Source of the DNA: Heterostelium album PN500
Taxonomy: Eukaryota; Evosea; Eumycetozoa; Acytosteliales; Acytosteliaceae
DNA: 64,000 nucleotides
Direction of reading: 5' to 3'
Assembly: GCF_000004825.1 (NCBI RefSeq)
Contig: NW_008805067.1
Coordinates: forward strand, 124,001 to 188,000
The translations under genes were made by a program, and so were the position numbers. Within the stretch, counting starts at the first letter, position 1. Each line of letters opens with the position of its first letter. Positions 35,366 to 50,036 of the stretch are shown piece by piece. The notes below the pieces were generated by a model. The model was not told the origin of the DNA and searched no databases. It was given only the letters and a program-made list of their open reading frames with translations.

Positions 35366-38300
35366 GTGTATTCGGTTGGTTTTAGATTGGAATTGGAATA
35401 GATGGAAGGTTGTTGTTGGTTCAGCTGAAAATTAGGTATTTTGGAATCTTGTGTCAAACTGGATTTTTTGGAAAAAAATAACCAATTAGAAATTTTCTGT
35501 TTTGTTAGAGTTTGTGGCAATAAATAATGAGTGGTGGTTGATTGAATTTGTGTCGAATCTGGATATTAAATAGGAGACAGAGGTATTAGTGTAAAAGGAA
35601 CTCTCACTCTCTCGCTATCTATTTTTGAATAAATAAAAATAAATAATGTTGTGTAGTAATGTGATGTAATGATATATACAATGAAATGATATGAAATATA
35701 TGCACAATTTTTGTAAATCAATTCGATTTGTTATTGTTACTGTTGTTGTTGTTTGTAGTTGTTATTGCTTTTGTTTTTTTGTTACTGGAGAAAACAAAAC
35801 AATCCAAAATACAAAAAGCAAAAAAAAACAAAACAAAACAAAACAAAACAAATTGGAAAGGAAGAGAAGGAAAGTAAAAGAAAGGATTTTGTACCACTTG
35901 TTATTTTGCTACTGACTTTGTTACTATTGTTGATGTGAATGATTGATTGATTGGTTGGTTGTTGTAGTAGTTGTTGTTGGTTTAGTGTTATTGTTATTGT
36001 TGTGTTGTTCTTGGTACTAGTGATGGTTAGTTTATTTTTATCCTGATTGATTGATAGATAGTATGCTTGGTATTATTATATCATAAAATCTTAAAATCTG
36101 ATAAATTATATATTAATATAGAAAAGAGGAGATTTCAGAAGGAACAGTTGGAAAGGATTAGATAAGAAAAAATGTTTTTAAGGTTAATTAATTTGATTGA
36201 TATAAAGAAATGTTAGATGAGAGAGAAGAGGGGTAACAACAACAACAATACTCTCTCTTTCTTCTCTTCATAAGTGTAAAATCATACAAATACAGTAGCA
36301 ACAATAACAACAACAACAAACAAACAACACACAAAATAAAATTTTGAATAAATTTTATTTTATTCTATTCTACTCTATTATTGATTGATCAAAAATAATA
36401 AAGTAAGTATAGGTGGGATATCCTACAATAATTAATGAACACACATGAGAATAGAATATAAAATAAATACAATGTAATAAAACATATATATTTAAAAAAA
36501 AAAGCATACAATAACACACACACAAATAAACCTAACCCACAATATATAGTTGTTATAGGCGTTTACCAATCAAAAGTATCCACTTTTTTTATTTTCAGCA
36601 AAACCCACCCACAACAACAATTTAATTATATAGTTCATCAACACTTTTTGCTGATTGACTGACTGCTGGAATAAATAATAATTTTATTCAGTGTGTGCTT
36701 TTTTTGTTACCAGCAAAATAATATAAAAACACCTTCGACAACAATAAAATAGGTTTCAAAGAGTGAGAAAAATAGATTGTTGTTGTTGTTGTTGATATTT
36801 TTATCACATTGTATAATGGATCGGTGGGGGTTGTTATTGTTGAATTGAAATGGTTCATTAAAAACACACTGAATTCAGTTAAAGAATCCTTTTTAAGTAA
36901 ACGAATCTATATATTATTGAGAGAAGGAAATATTTGTGCTGATGATTCGAGATGAATGAGCTGGCGGGTGCATCAATCATTCCAATTTTCAAAGACGTAC
37001 CCCCCTTTGTATTATTATGTAATGATGGTGGTTTGGGCTACTATTTATATGTGTATGTGTCTTTGTGTGATGATTGATGAAAATATTGACAATAGCTATT
37101 AAAAACAAACATATCAATCATATAATCTATGACTCACACAACAAACACACAGAGGTAGACAGGTTTCAACCTGAAAGTATATTTTGATTGTTCGAATTCG
37201 AATTTGTGATTCATGAATGGGTAGATAGATGGGTGGGCACGGTAGTTGAGCGGGTATCATATGTTACTTGAATGATGAATGAATTGATCAGCATCAGTAG
37301 CACATTTTATTATTATTGTTGTTGTTGTTGGTGGTGCTGAAATAAATATATAAAAAGTTTACTTTTTTTTTTTTTTCTTTCTTGTTATAGTGATTTGTTA
37401 CATCATCTCGAGTTTGAATGTTGAGTGGCAATAAACACGTTTTTTGGCATAGATTAAAAATAGATCTATAAACAAACAATATAAATAGATATCATGATTG
37501 TGCCACCATAGATATTATCATATAATTGAGTTGATTGTTTGTTTTGTTTTGTTTTATGTACGAGACTTACAACACAACTTGATGCTAAAAAAAAAAAAGG
37601 TACATTTACATTTAAAATAATAATTTGCTTGAATTATGAAGTGGAAAGATTGTTTGTTTGTTGTTGCACCAATTAATATCTACAATGAATGTCCACTCTA
37701 CACTAACAACACAAAGAAAACGAATGTTTTGGTAATTAGCTAATTGATTACAATGTTATAGTCGTGTGTCCAATGTGTTTGAACTAATTTAATAATTGCA
37801 AGATGAGTAAAGCAAACCATAGATTCCAAGTATATAAATGGTTTCTTATGTAAGTTTGACGTGAATGACTTTTGGATAAATAAGTAGTGGATCTATAGAT
37901 GAATATTCTCAATGTAAATTTGAAATAGCATCTGATTGATTAATTGATTGGAACGAATTGAATAAGATTTGAAATGATATGATTAATTAATTAATTGATT
38001 GATTGATTGAATGGTTGATTACTCTTTTTTTTTTTCTATCTAATAAGAATTATACCTAAGAAAAATAATAAATAAATAAATATTAAATAAAAAAAAATCG
38101 AGTTTCTAATTAATAAATTTCAAGGATAAATAATAAACAAGATATTGAAACTAAAATATTTTGATGAATATAGGATCAATTCAGAATAGAAAGGTTGTGC
38201 TTGTGTTTTAATGTTTATAAATTGTAGTTTTACAACTATTACAGTGCAAAAGGATCAATATCAATGTCCTGATGATAAAAACAAAATGAATAATATAAAA

Positions 38301-41300
38301 TTTTATTGGTTGGATAAACAAAACGATACTACTTAATGAAGTTGATTAGTTGTTGTTGGTCCTCCCAATGATTTGAAGCTATTCCAAATATATTTGGTTA
38401 CTTTGATTGTAATAGATATATACAATAATGAAAGCAGCAAATTAGGTTTAGCTTTTGATTATTACATATATTTATTTAAATTTTATTTGTGTGCGAGAAA
38501 GGAGGAGAGTGTTATAATTGATGATGAGCTGACAAACAAATTTATAACAACAGATGAGAACTGTGAATTGCTTTGAATGTTTTAATTTATCTTAGATGTC
38601 TTTTGAAAACTCAAACAATATGCTAATAGGAAGGTGTTGTTGTTTAAAGTTTTTTTTTTTTTTTTTTTTGTTTAATGAATAATTCATTAATGAAGTTAAT
38701 TCCATACAATTTGTATTAACTTTTGCCAATTATAGGATCACATGGTTGTATATCCGAAATTGTGTGACTAGTCAAAAATTTTAAGGTTTTCAATCAATTT
38801 TCACAAGAAAGCTGACAACAACAATGATGTTGTTATTTGATAAGATTAATGTTATATGTGAAAGAAAGAATAAATTATAAAAACAAACAAACAAACAAAA
38901 AACACACTTCTTCAAGCTTTGTTTGAACAAAGAATAAGAAATCTGATGTGTGGCACTAAAAACAAAAGCAAAATAATAACAATAACATAGGTGAATTTCA
39001 AGTTAAAAGTGAGTGATTTAAGATTTTCTCTCACAAGAATTGAAATTTGGTGATAGGTGGTAGCATTAATAACCAAGCAGGGGTGGGTGAGTTATTAATA
39101 TATATATAAGGATGAAACACTACCCCAATCACTCTGTTAATAATACCCCTTTTATGATTAATTATGTGTGGTGTGTGTTTATGTGTGTTTATGTGTGATA
39201 ATCAAGCTAAAATCAACTCCATAGCAGATCAATCTATAGCTATATACTAATTAGTGAACAATCATCAACAACATGTGTCTTTTAATCTTGCAAGATTAAT
39301 ATTTTTTTTTATAATGTATTCCCTGTAATGTTAGTTTATGATTATTTCCAGAAGGAGTGAAATGCATTCCAATAGTTTAATAATTTATTATGATTAATGG
39401 TTAGAACACAAAACGAAAATAAACTGAAATTATTATAAAAACATGAAAATGACAACATGTAGAACATATTGGAGTTTTACTGTTGTTGGCGAAAATGATA
39501 TTTGTGTTGATTTACATCATCATTATCACCATCAAGAAATGATGTAGGCTAATTATACGTAATGAATGAGTTATAGTTTGTTTGATATTGTTGCTGTTGT
39601 TGTTATTATAAATTCGAATTTAAAAGTAGAAGTGAAAAATAGACAAATTAAATTGTCCAAATCGTTCCTATTTAGGTCGGCTCATATATATAAGCATCAT
39701 AATCATATTGTTATAATTTAATCCTCATCATTAAAATCTATAATGATCCAACTGCACTGCATATATGTAGATATATACAATAAATAAAATTGAAAAATGA
39801 TTGTGTGTTTTATATGTGTTGTTTAATTTGGCGCCACTTGAATAAAAATAAAAATAAAAATAAAAAGTGAAGTGTGACATGTTTAAAGTTTTGTTTTTAA
39901 ACTTTACCTTTGTTTTTTTTTTTTGTAGATGTAAAGTTCCAACTCTAATGTGTACACCTTCTAAAAATATAATCAACACTACTATAATTATCTTGACTTA
40001 TTGGCTGCTGAACTATCAATACTATACAAAAATATTATTATTATTATTATTAATTAATATTATTAGTTGATGATGATTATTCTATAAATGATTTGATTGG
40101 TTGGGTTGGTCTGATTATTTTGTTGTTTAGTTCTGTACAATGGATAACAGTATCCGAAGTTTCCAAGTTGTTTTAATTATTCTATTCTGAATGATTTAAA
40201 AAAAAAAATTAACTGTTAAATTCAGAACGTATTAAACAACTGCAGTTGTTGTTTTTGGTTTTTTTTGAAATTTGGAGGGAGACAATTTTTTTTTTTGTTT
40301 TTAAATGAAACTGATAAAAATTTTTTGATGGATGGTATTGATGATCACTTATTAACAAAATATGTTTTAAATCAAAAAGTAAATGAAATCGAAGATGGTG
40401 TAAAATCAACACGATAAAAACAATAAGTATACTGAATAGTATTTCATTGATTTTATTAATAAATAAAAATAAAAAATAAATTAATTATTATTATTTTAAA
40501 AATAAATAATTGTTATATAAAAGTTTTTTTTTTTTTGTTCGTTTTTTTTTTTTTTTTTGGTTGCTGTTGTTTTGTTTGATTTCGAGATAGAACTTCCAAG
40601 TGTTTCTTATTGGCTATAGATTTGAGATATTTTAATTTTTAACAAACCTGCAAAATAATGTGAAATGGGTGATGTCGGATGTTTTGAGTCGAGCCTGTTG
40701 TATGATGATTGGTGGTCAAAATTAAATAGCTGTAGATTTCATTTCAGCATACCAACCAAACAGAGAACAAAAATGGCAAAAAAGTGGAGGTGGTTGATCA
40801 ATCAAAAAAACCTTGTCGAAAAAAAAAAGATTGATTATACAGATTTGAATGTTGCAAAAAACATAAAACTTTGAAAAATAAATAAAAAAAATAAAAATGG
40901 TGTGTAAATTGAAATATAAAGATTGGTGGTCATCATATCTATTCAAAATTATTGGTTGGCGAATGCTGTAGCATCTGATCATTTTTTAAGTAATAGTATT
41001 TTTGTTATTCATTGACCTCCTCTTCCTTCCCTTTCTTTGCATTGTAAATTTTGTATAGATTCATTTCTTCACCTCTAGCCATTAGTGGCCAATAAAACAA
41101 ATTAATATATAAAGTGAGAATGGTGGGTATAAAGTGTATGCATACACTTTAAGATGACAATTGGATTGATTGACTGAATTTTCAAAAAATATATATTTTT
41201 AACCGTTGAACAACAACAACAATTGTTTGTTATTTATATAAATATAGTTAAATTACATTTTGTTACAGTTGCAATCTTTTAATTAAAAAAAATTTTATAA

Positions 41301-42944
41301 ACCAAGATGCTATTATGCTTAAGTGAGAGTGGATGTTACTGTTGAGTTTAATATTAATATTCAGTAGTATAACAAATTTAAAAAATTAATGGTCTATGCA
41401 CAATATAAGAGGAAACAAAGGCAAACCAACAAACATTAAAACAACAATAAATTAATATTAGGATTGTAGTGGGTAGAACTCACCTTTGCGCTTTGAATTT
41501 TTTGTGAATGTCAGTGTTTTGGTGTGAATTAAGTACGAGACCCACTCTAGCTTACAAATATGTGTCTGTGTTGAAAATTTTTTATGTAGGATTTTTTTTT
41601 TTTGGTTGATAGGTAGGTTAATGTGTGTCTATATAGCTACTGTTAATCTATAAAAACAAGTGGTGAAAAGTAGCCGAGCTCTGTCATTTTAGACGTTGTT
41701 TTTTGTCGAAAAAAATAATTGGCTAGAAAAATAAATTAAAATTAAAATTAAATTATTCAAATTAATTTTTTTAAAATTTTTATTATATTTTTTTTTTTTT
41801 CAATTTTTTTTTTTCAAGAATCAACTCAAGTTATCATTCACTTTCTTCACCACCGGCATCATCTTTAACAATCTCATTATTATTTTGTTATCAATTGATA
41901 ACTTTTTAATTCAAACCAAACCCCTCAACAACAACCAACATCATTGTTGTTTTTTTTACTTTGTTTGGTTAAAAAAACAGTGTGTATAAAGTGTTATTGA
42001 ATAGGGGTGCGCCTTTGAGATAAAGCGTGTTTATTGCAACTATCATTTCATATCCTTTTTTTTTCTTTTTCTTGAGTCGACTTTATTAGGGTTTTGGTAA
42101 ATTATGTTGATTTGTATTTATTTCCTTTTAAGGATATTTGCTCTATTGACAATGTTGAATAACACGCTAACCGCGTTTCAATGTGTCATAACGAATGTAC
42201 TTTTTTTCTTGTTCACCAACAGAATGTGAGTTCACAGTGTCTACTTATACCTAAAAAGATAATATCTGCAGATGTGAATGTATTGTGATATTTGTTTAAG
42301 TAAATAACTTTATTCAAACCAAAAAAAATGTATGATGCTGGTTTTGAGATTTCTCAAATGGTATTTGTTGTGATATATAAAGAAAGCGACTAAATTTTTA
42401 ATCTCGTGAACACTGATCAGCCAACACATTTCAAAGCTCTGCAGTGCTCTTGATACTAACCTGATCCCTTTAACTCTCAAAAGTTTAACTAACTATAATA
42501 TTGAATATTTATATTTTTGTTGTCTTTTTTAACATACAATTATTCCCATTTTAGGAAATTTTACAATTAAATATTCTGATTTAGAGGATTATTTGTACGG
42601 TTTTTTTTTGTTACTGACTTTTAGTGGGGAGGCACTTTTTTTTTTTTTTTGCAAACTTATTCGACTTTTGAGATATACGTTAATTGTTGTTGAAAAATAA
42701 TGTGTTTGTTTGAAAAGATTAATATGATTAATATAGTTGAGTGTTTATGAGATAGAAAACAGTTATAATTTGATTCTAATTCAAAAGTAGAAGAAAAAAA
42801 AAAAAAAAAAAAAGACAGTTTAATAATTTTTTTTTTTGGACAATTCTTTGAAACCGATTGGATAAAATCAACAATCAGAATCTCAGAAAAGGATTAAACT
42901 TTATTATTTCTGTGGTAAACTTTAAGGGGGCTATTATCAATAAT
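35366..42944. other. 7.6-kb gene-free block upstream of the LRR gene
   Basis: No convincing exon, tRNA, rRNA or snRNA. AT-rich. Several stretches (about 35700-37300 and 37900-38100) are G/T-biased on the plus strand, with ttgttg and tgattgattgg runs. This is the complement of the CA-rich leaders seen before dictyostelid start codons, so part may be 5' leader or regulatory DNA of the minus-strand LRR gene. Palindromic TTTGGCGCCA at 39827-39836 is a perfect E2F-type site. See findings. Confidence 0.5.
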
Positions 42945-44164
<1,220 letters not shown>

Positions 44165-45075
44165 TTTATTTATACAAAGTTTAGATTTAGATTAAAGATA
44201 TAAAATACAGTTAATTTACAGAAATTTTTTTTAAAGTTTGAATGATTTGATCATATGACCGGTCAGCCTTTTTATACACAGATGATCAAACTTTAAAAAA
44301 ATTAAAAAATAATAAAAAAATCAAATAATTTGGAGGACCCATCTGAAGATGCCAAAATGGCTTTTTTTGATGAATTTTTTTTGAAAATTGTTCATAATGT
44401 GTTTGAAAATACTAACAAAATTGGTGCCAATAAAAACATAAAATTAAATAATAAATAAAAAATTTTTGGATTGCTTTGTAATTTTTTTTTTTTTTTTTTG
44501 GGTTTTTTTCATATTAATAAATTTTTTTTTTTAAATTTATGACTTTATTTATTTTTGGCGAAGAGATTAAATAATAAGTTAGTTGGTAGAGTTTTAACAA
44601 TATCATTATTTATAAACCATATTTCAAATCATAATAATTATTTTTTTTCCTATGAATTTAATATTGTTGTGTGTTGATGGAAGTTCGATCAAATCAAAAT
44701 TTTCAAAATTTGGGCTTGTGTTTTTTTTTTTACAAAAATCTTTGTCTCCGTTTTGTGTTGGTGTACTTGTAACCTTAAAACCTTTGTTTAAGCACACATT
44801 TTTGTAAAATATCACCTTTTATTTTAATATCTAATCTTTGGGAGTTAGGAGTTTTTGATAGATTCTAAAAGATATTTATAAATATGTTGTCTCCGGAGCA
44901 AGTTTTCGTGTTGTTTATTTAGATCAGTATAAACTCAGAAAGGATCCGAAAATTTTTACTATTTAAACACTGTAAATTTAGATCGATTAATTATTTAAGA
45001 TTTAAAACATTTCTTGTAAAGTGTTATTTTATTATCACATTTTTTTATTTTAATTTTAAAAAAACAAACGCAAAA
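44165..45075. other. Divergent spacer between actin and the ankyrin/headpiece gene
   Basis: 911 bases holding both promoters. AT-rich with T runs at 44480-44535. Palindrome gaccggtc near 44257-44264 sits beside the actin TATA box. No coding sequence. Confidence 0.5.
44269..44276 (-). promoter_or_regulatory. TATA box of the actin gene
   Basis: Minus-strand TATAAAAA about 105 bases before the actin ATG, followed after about 40 bases by A/T homopolymer stretches. This is the arrangement described for Dictyostelium actin promoters (TATA box, then oligo-dT at the start site). Confidence 0.6.
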
Positions 45076-47342
45076 ATGGAAAAAGATTTATTGGTAAATG
45101 TTTTGTTAAAGAATGGATTCTCAAAACAAGCTATTTTTGACTATGTCCAAGGTGGTTCGGATGAACAAGAGAAACGTTTCCGTTGGAATGAAGTCATTGT
45201 TAAGCCAGAGGTGATGGCTGGCAATGGATATTTAGATTTGTTAAAGGATTATTTCCAAGTCTGTCCAGTTGAAGAAATGAATGTAGAAGTTATTAATGTT
45301 ATTTTTTCGAATGCAGCCGACGGTGGATTCAAGGAAATCATTGTATATATGATCGAAGATTTGAAATTGGAGCCGACTGGACCATTCAATATAATCTATG
45401 ATATTGCCTATGAGACTAGTACACATCCAATCAGTGTTGAGCGCAAATTAGATATCATCAAATATCTCGATGGCTTGGGACATGACTACAACTACACCCA
45501 CGCTGTATTTAGATCGGTCTCTGAAACCAACGATATCGCACTTCTCAAACATGCTCTTGAAAAATATAGCACCTATGTCCTCCCTAATGACTCAACTTTC
45601 TTTGGTGCTCCCAATGTTTTCAACTTAGCCGCCAGATGTGGACGTGTTGACATGATCGAATTGATGGACGCTGTCTTTCCTCAGTTTAGAGATAATCACG
45701 ATATGTTCATGGAAGCAGTCATGAGCAACAAAGTTCCAGTTTTGGAATATCTATTGTCCAAATATCAAATCCCACAGGAAGAGTTTAAATATGATAGAGT
45801 AATGGATATTGCAGCACAGTAAGTAGATTAAAATAATATTCTTTTATAGAGTAAAATATTTTATTAATTGATTTTTTTTTTTTAAAAATTTATAGGTTTG
45901 GAAGCTTTGACGTTTTGAAATGGCTTCACCAACAAAACTATGGTACATGCACTAATCAAGCAATAGACAATGCATGCAGTACCGGAAAGCTAGAAATAGT
46001 TCAATGGTTGCATGAGAATAGAACTGAAGGTGCTTCAACCGATGCTATGGATAATGCTGCACATTCCTGCCACTTGGACATTGTGAAATGGTTGCACGAG
46101 AATCGTACTGAAGGTTGTTCTGACAGAGCATTGTCACGTTTGGATGATAAAACTAGATTGGATATTGTTATTTGGTTCCATGAGAATAGACCAGAGGGAT
46201 TTTCATATGAAGCGATGGATGGAGCAGCTTTTGATGGAGCTTTGACAATTCTAAAGTGGTTGCACGAGAATCGTACTGAAGGTTGCACAACCGAGGCAAT
46301 GAACTATGCCGCTTGCAACGGTCATTTAGACACTGTTAAATGGCTCCATGATAATCGTACTGAAGGATGCACTGAGACCGCTATGGATTTGGCGACTATT
46401 GGCGGTTTCGTTGATATTTTAGCATGGTTAAAAGAAAATAGAACTGAAGGATATACCCCAGAGGAAGAGGGAGAGTATTTGATCAACAAAATATGCACAC
46501 TTCCCAATATGGAAGCCAAAGTAAAGTTCGAACTTGTCAAGTGGTTGCATGAGAACAGAACTGAAGGATGCACCACTGAGGCTGTAGAGTACGCCGCAGC
46601 CGATGGTAACTTGGATTTGGTAAAGTTTTTGTTGGAAAATAGAACTGAAGGATGCACATCCTTGGCAATGGACTATGCTAGTTCCAATGGACACCTAAAG
46701 GTTGTTAAGTACTTACACGAGAATAGAAGTGAAGGATGTTCTTCCAAGGCCATGGACAATGCAACTGAAAATGGCCACTTGGATGTAGTTCAATTCTTAT
46801 CAGAGATGCGTACTGAAGGTTGTTCAGAGTATGCCATTTCCCTTGCTACAGTTAGCCCATACAGGAAGGATTATCTAAAGTATTTACGTCTTGGACCAGA
46901 GCATGGAGGAGAAGTTCTAGTTCGTGAAAAAGTTCAAGCTCCAGCTCAAGTAAAAGCATCAGAGCCAGATGTAGTTGTTCCAACTCCAAAGGTAGAGGAA
47001 AAACCAATTGCTGTCAAGCCAGTTCCAGTGGATCCAGTAGCTGTTGCTGTCAAGACCACTGAGAAGAAACCAGTCGTGAACAATGTGTCCCAACCAAAAC
47101 CAACTACCTCTCCAACAGTTGTTCAAAAGGTAGAGTCATCTTCTCAATCAGACCAAATCAAAGATATTGTCCAGGCAATCAAAGACAAAGCAAACAACGA
47201 CAAGAATTTGGATCCAGCCAAACTTGAACAATATTTAGACGATGCCAGTTTCTTGATTGTTCTCTCGCAATCAAAGGAAGAATTTGAAAAGCTTCCAAAG
47301 TGGAAGCAATCTGCCAAAAAGAAAGAAGTTGGTTTATTCTAA
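45076..47342 (+). CDS. Ankyrin-repeat protein with C-terminal villin headpiece
   Basis: Two exons, 45076-45818 and 45896-47342 (729 residues). Residues 1-245 are divergent ankyrin-like helix pairs. From about 250 to 600 run roughly ten ankyrin-type repeats of about 33 residues with the shared phrase WLHENRTEGCTTEAMDYAA, the style common in dictyostelids. A Val/Pro/Lys linker (about 615-665) follows. The last 44 residues (47208-47339) are a villin headpiece: LDPAKLEQYLDD, then EEFEKLPKWKQSAKKK and a terminal EVGLF. The hydrophobic core Phe, the Trp of the PxWKQ cap, the Lys patch and the terminal GLF are kept, so F-actin binding is likely. It is divergent from the actin gene. Confidence 0.87.
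45955..46840 (+). repeat. Homogenised ankyrin-repeat DNA
   Basis: About ten roughly 99-base units share a near-constant core coding HENRTEG (repeated gagaatagaactgaagg). DNA-level similarity between units suggests recent duplication or gene conversion inside the array. Confidence 0.75.
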
Positions 47343-47667
47343 ACCAAATTTATGTACTAAAATAAAATGTTTTATAGAAACAAAGTAAAATAATATCTAT
47401 ATTCTTTTTTTTTTTAATATTCATTTTAAATTTATTTATACCTATTAGTTTATTGATAAACTTTAAATCGTTGAAAAAAAGATTGATAGTTAAATATTTA
47501 ATTTTATTTTCAAAGGATTGATCTTAAACAAAAACTTTAATATTGCAATTTGTATCTTTTAGGAATCAAATATATCCTAAATATAAAATTTTGATAATAT
47601 TATTGGTTTAAAAAAGATAGGAAAATGATAATATGATTTTAAAGAAATTTAACAAATTATTAATGTT
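47343..47667. other. Convergent spacer
   Basis: 3' flanks of the ankyrin/headpiece gene (+) and glutamyl-tRNA synthetase gene (-). AT-rich, nothing else seen. Confidence 0.5.
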
Positions 47668-50036
47668 TTATTTGGCGGCTGACTTTTTGGCGGCTGGCTT
47701 TGCCTTTGGGTCTTCCTTCTTTTCACGTTGGACGAATGGGTGGAGGGCTTCACCGGCCTTGAATTTAGTTGAACCATCTGGAATGTAGATCATGACGAAT
47801 GGAGTGTTCTCATCACCGATCTTGTCACAAATGTAGAGACCTCTACGCTCGAATTGAACCTTGTCACCGACCTTGAGTGAAAGGATGTTCTCATCGGAGA
47901 AGGCATCCAACTCAAACTTGGTGACTGGATTGATATAGTCGTCGAGTTTGTCTTCCTCCTCGAGCTTGGCCTTGGTGATCAAGAAGTCATAGTCTTGCAA
48001 AGTGACTGGGACTTGCTTGGCATCCTTTGACAACCAGGTCAACTTCTTCTTGGTGTCCTTGAAGGAACCGGTTGGGTTGCACTCGGCGTCGATCGATTCG
48101 ACAACACCGTCGGCGTTCTTGTTGATCTTACGGCAGATGACGTTCATACCCCACGACATCAAAGTGATCTCTTCACCCTCCTTCCAGTCGGCGGCATCGT
48201 CGTACTCGATAAAGATATTGTTGGAGACGGTGACAGTCTTGTCTCCGAGATCCAACTTCTTGTCAAACTTTGGTTTGACCAACTTTTGGACGGTATCCTC
48301 ACGGTTGGAGAGACGAACCAAGACATTCTTCTTTGGAATGCAAGTGTAACGTGGAACGAATGGCTCAATGAACATCTTGTTGATGGCCCAGAGTTTTCCA
48401 ATGTCCATGGTGGTGTTGACCGAGCTGGCACCTTGTGAGAGAGTGAACTCCTTGAGAGCATCGACAGTGAGACCACGTCTCATGATACCTTGGAGAGTTG
48501 GCATTCTTGGATCGTTCCAACCGCTGACAATACCAGTGTCGGCAAAGTGTTGGAGCTTTCTCTTGGAGAGCAAAACGTAGGTGAAGTTCAAACGACTGTA
48601 TTGTGAAACGTATGGACGACGGAGCTTGAGAATATCGCAGACATAGTAGTAGAGATTCACTTTGTTTTGGTACTCGTTCGATCTCAATGCGTGAGTGATA
48701 CCCTCGATAGAATCGACGATTGGACAAGCAAAGTCGTAGAGTGGATAGGCTCTGTATTTGTCACCGGTCTTGTGATGTGGAGTCATGCTGACACGGTACA
48801 TAGCTGGATCACGGAATGCACGATCGACCGAAGCCATGTCGATCTTGGCACGCAATACACAGGTCTGTCCGAATGCGGTACCCTTACGCATCTCGTCGAA
48901 CCACTCGAGATTCTTCTCGATCGAGTTGTTACGACACTCTGACTCGATCATCTTTTCACGTTGATCACGAATGACGTCGACTGCGGTGTTATCGACGTAA
49001 CCGTTACCCTCCTTAATCAGCTGGATAGCCTTCTCCTCGATGAGATCAAAGTAGTCAGAGGTGTTGGTTTGACGCACGTAGTTGATACCGAGAGTCTTCA
49101 AATCCTTGAGGATGTTCTCGACGTATTCGTCCTTCTCTTTGGCTGGATTGGTGTCGTCGAAACGCAATACCAACTCACCCTTGTACTCGCTGGCATAGTA
49201 GTTATTCAAGACGGCAGCCTTGCAATGACCGATATGCAAATATCCAGATGGTTCGGGTGGGAAACGAGTAACTACCTTACCTTCCTCCAAACCTGGTAGA
49301 GCCAAACGATCCATGTTACCCATCCAACCCATGAGACCCTTCTTTGGTGCCTTGTCATCTTCGCCCTCCTTCTTTACCTCCTTCTTCTTCTTGTCCTCAC
49401 CAGTGTAGATATCGACAGTCTCCTTGAAAGCAGCCAAACCATTCAAGTAGTTCAACCATCTTGTAAGATGTGGTAAGTTCTTTGCACGATTAACAATATC
49501 ATCCTTTAACTCTTTAACCACTTGTTTGTTAAAACAATAAAATTAAAGTTAATACTTTGTTTATCTTTTCTTTATCTTTTGTTTGTTTGTTTGTTTGTTT
49601 GTTTGTTTGTTAAACACTTACATTGAATACGAGCAAACAATGCAATATCAGCAATTGTAATGTTGAAACCAACTAAGAATGTACGGAAGATGAAATGATC
49701 GTTGACTTGGTTGGCGAAAGCGGTGACCTCTTCGGTCTTGAGATGTGCGATCTTCTCGAGCCACTCGTCGACTCTTGATGCAGACAAAGCATCGGAACCA
49801 CCGTACAATTGTTGGTTGGTCGATGATCTAGCAATGAATTTAGCGCACAAGTATGAACCGGTCAAGACATCGCTCGATGGTACGATAGTCAACTCTGGCT
49901 TCTCGAGACCCTTACGAACGATCACCTTGTAACCTGGTACCAACTTTGCGGTGATCAAAGCAACGAATGGGAATGTTGCACCGGTATGATCATATTTCAA
50001 AACACCTTTATTCTCTTCTTTTACTGGTTTTGACAT
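47668..50036 (-). CDS. gluS: Cytosolic glutamyl-tRNA synthetase with GST-like N-terminal domain
   Basis: Two exons, 49622-50036 and 47668-49520 (755 residues). Residues 1-170 resemble the GST-C-like domain of eukaryotic GluRS (NQQLYGGSDALSASRVDEWL), which docks to synthetase cofactors. A Lys-rich linker follows. The class I catalytic core has RFPPEPSGYLHIGHCKAA with HIGH at about 234-237, FDDTNPAKEKDEY, and a KMSKS variant LLSKRKL at about 457-459. The C-terminal beta-barrels end VQFERRGLYICDK and VMIYIPDGS, the GluRS form. It charges tRNA-Glu. GlnRS is excluded by the N-terminal domain and the VMIYIPDG ending. A short Lys/Ala tail closes the protein. Codon use is GC-richer than in neighbours, fitting high expression. 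The intron contains a (TTTG)n repeat at about 49579-49610. Confidence 0.93.

Noticed and set aside
37150-37260. Possible tRNA (gttcgaattcgaa near 37190, GC-richer flank)
   Set aside because: No acceptor stem, A box or anticodon arm can be folded around it. The site is just a short palindrome.
38373-38576. 67-codon open frame in the gene-free block
   Set aside because: AT-driven composition, no domain, no neighbouring exon with matching splice sites.
45955-46840. Regular repeats considered as a CRISPR-like or satellite array
   Set aside because: Units are about 99 bases, in frame and code ankyrin repeats. There are no unique spacers between identical repeats.
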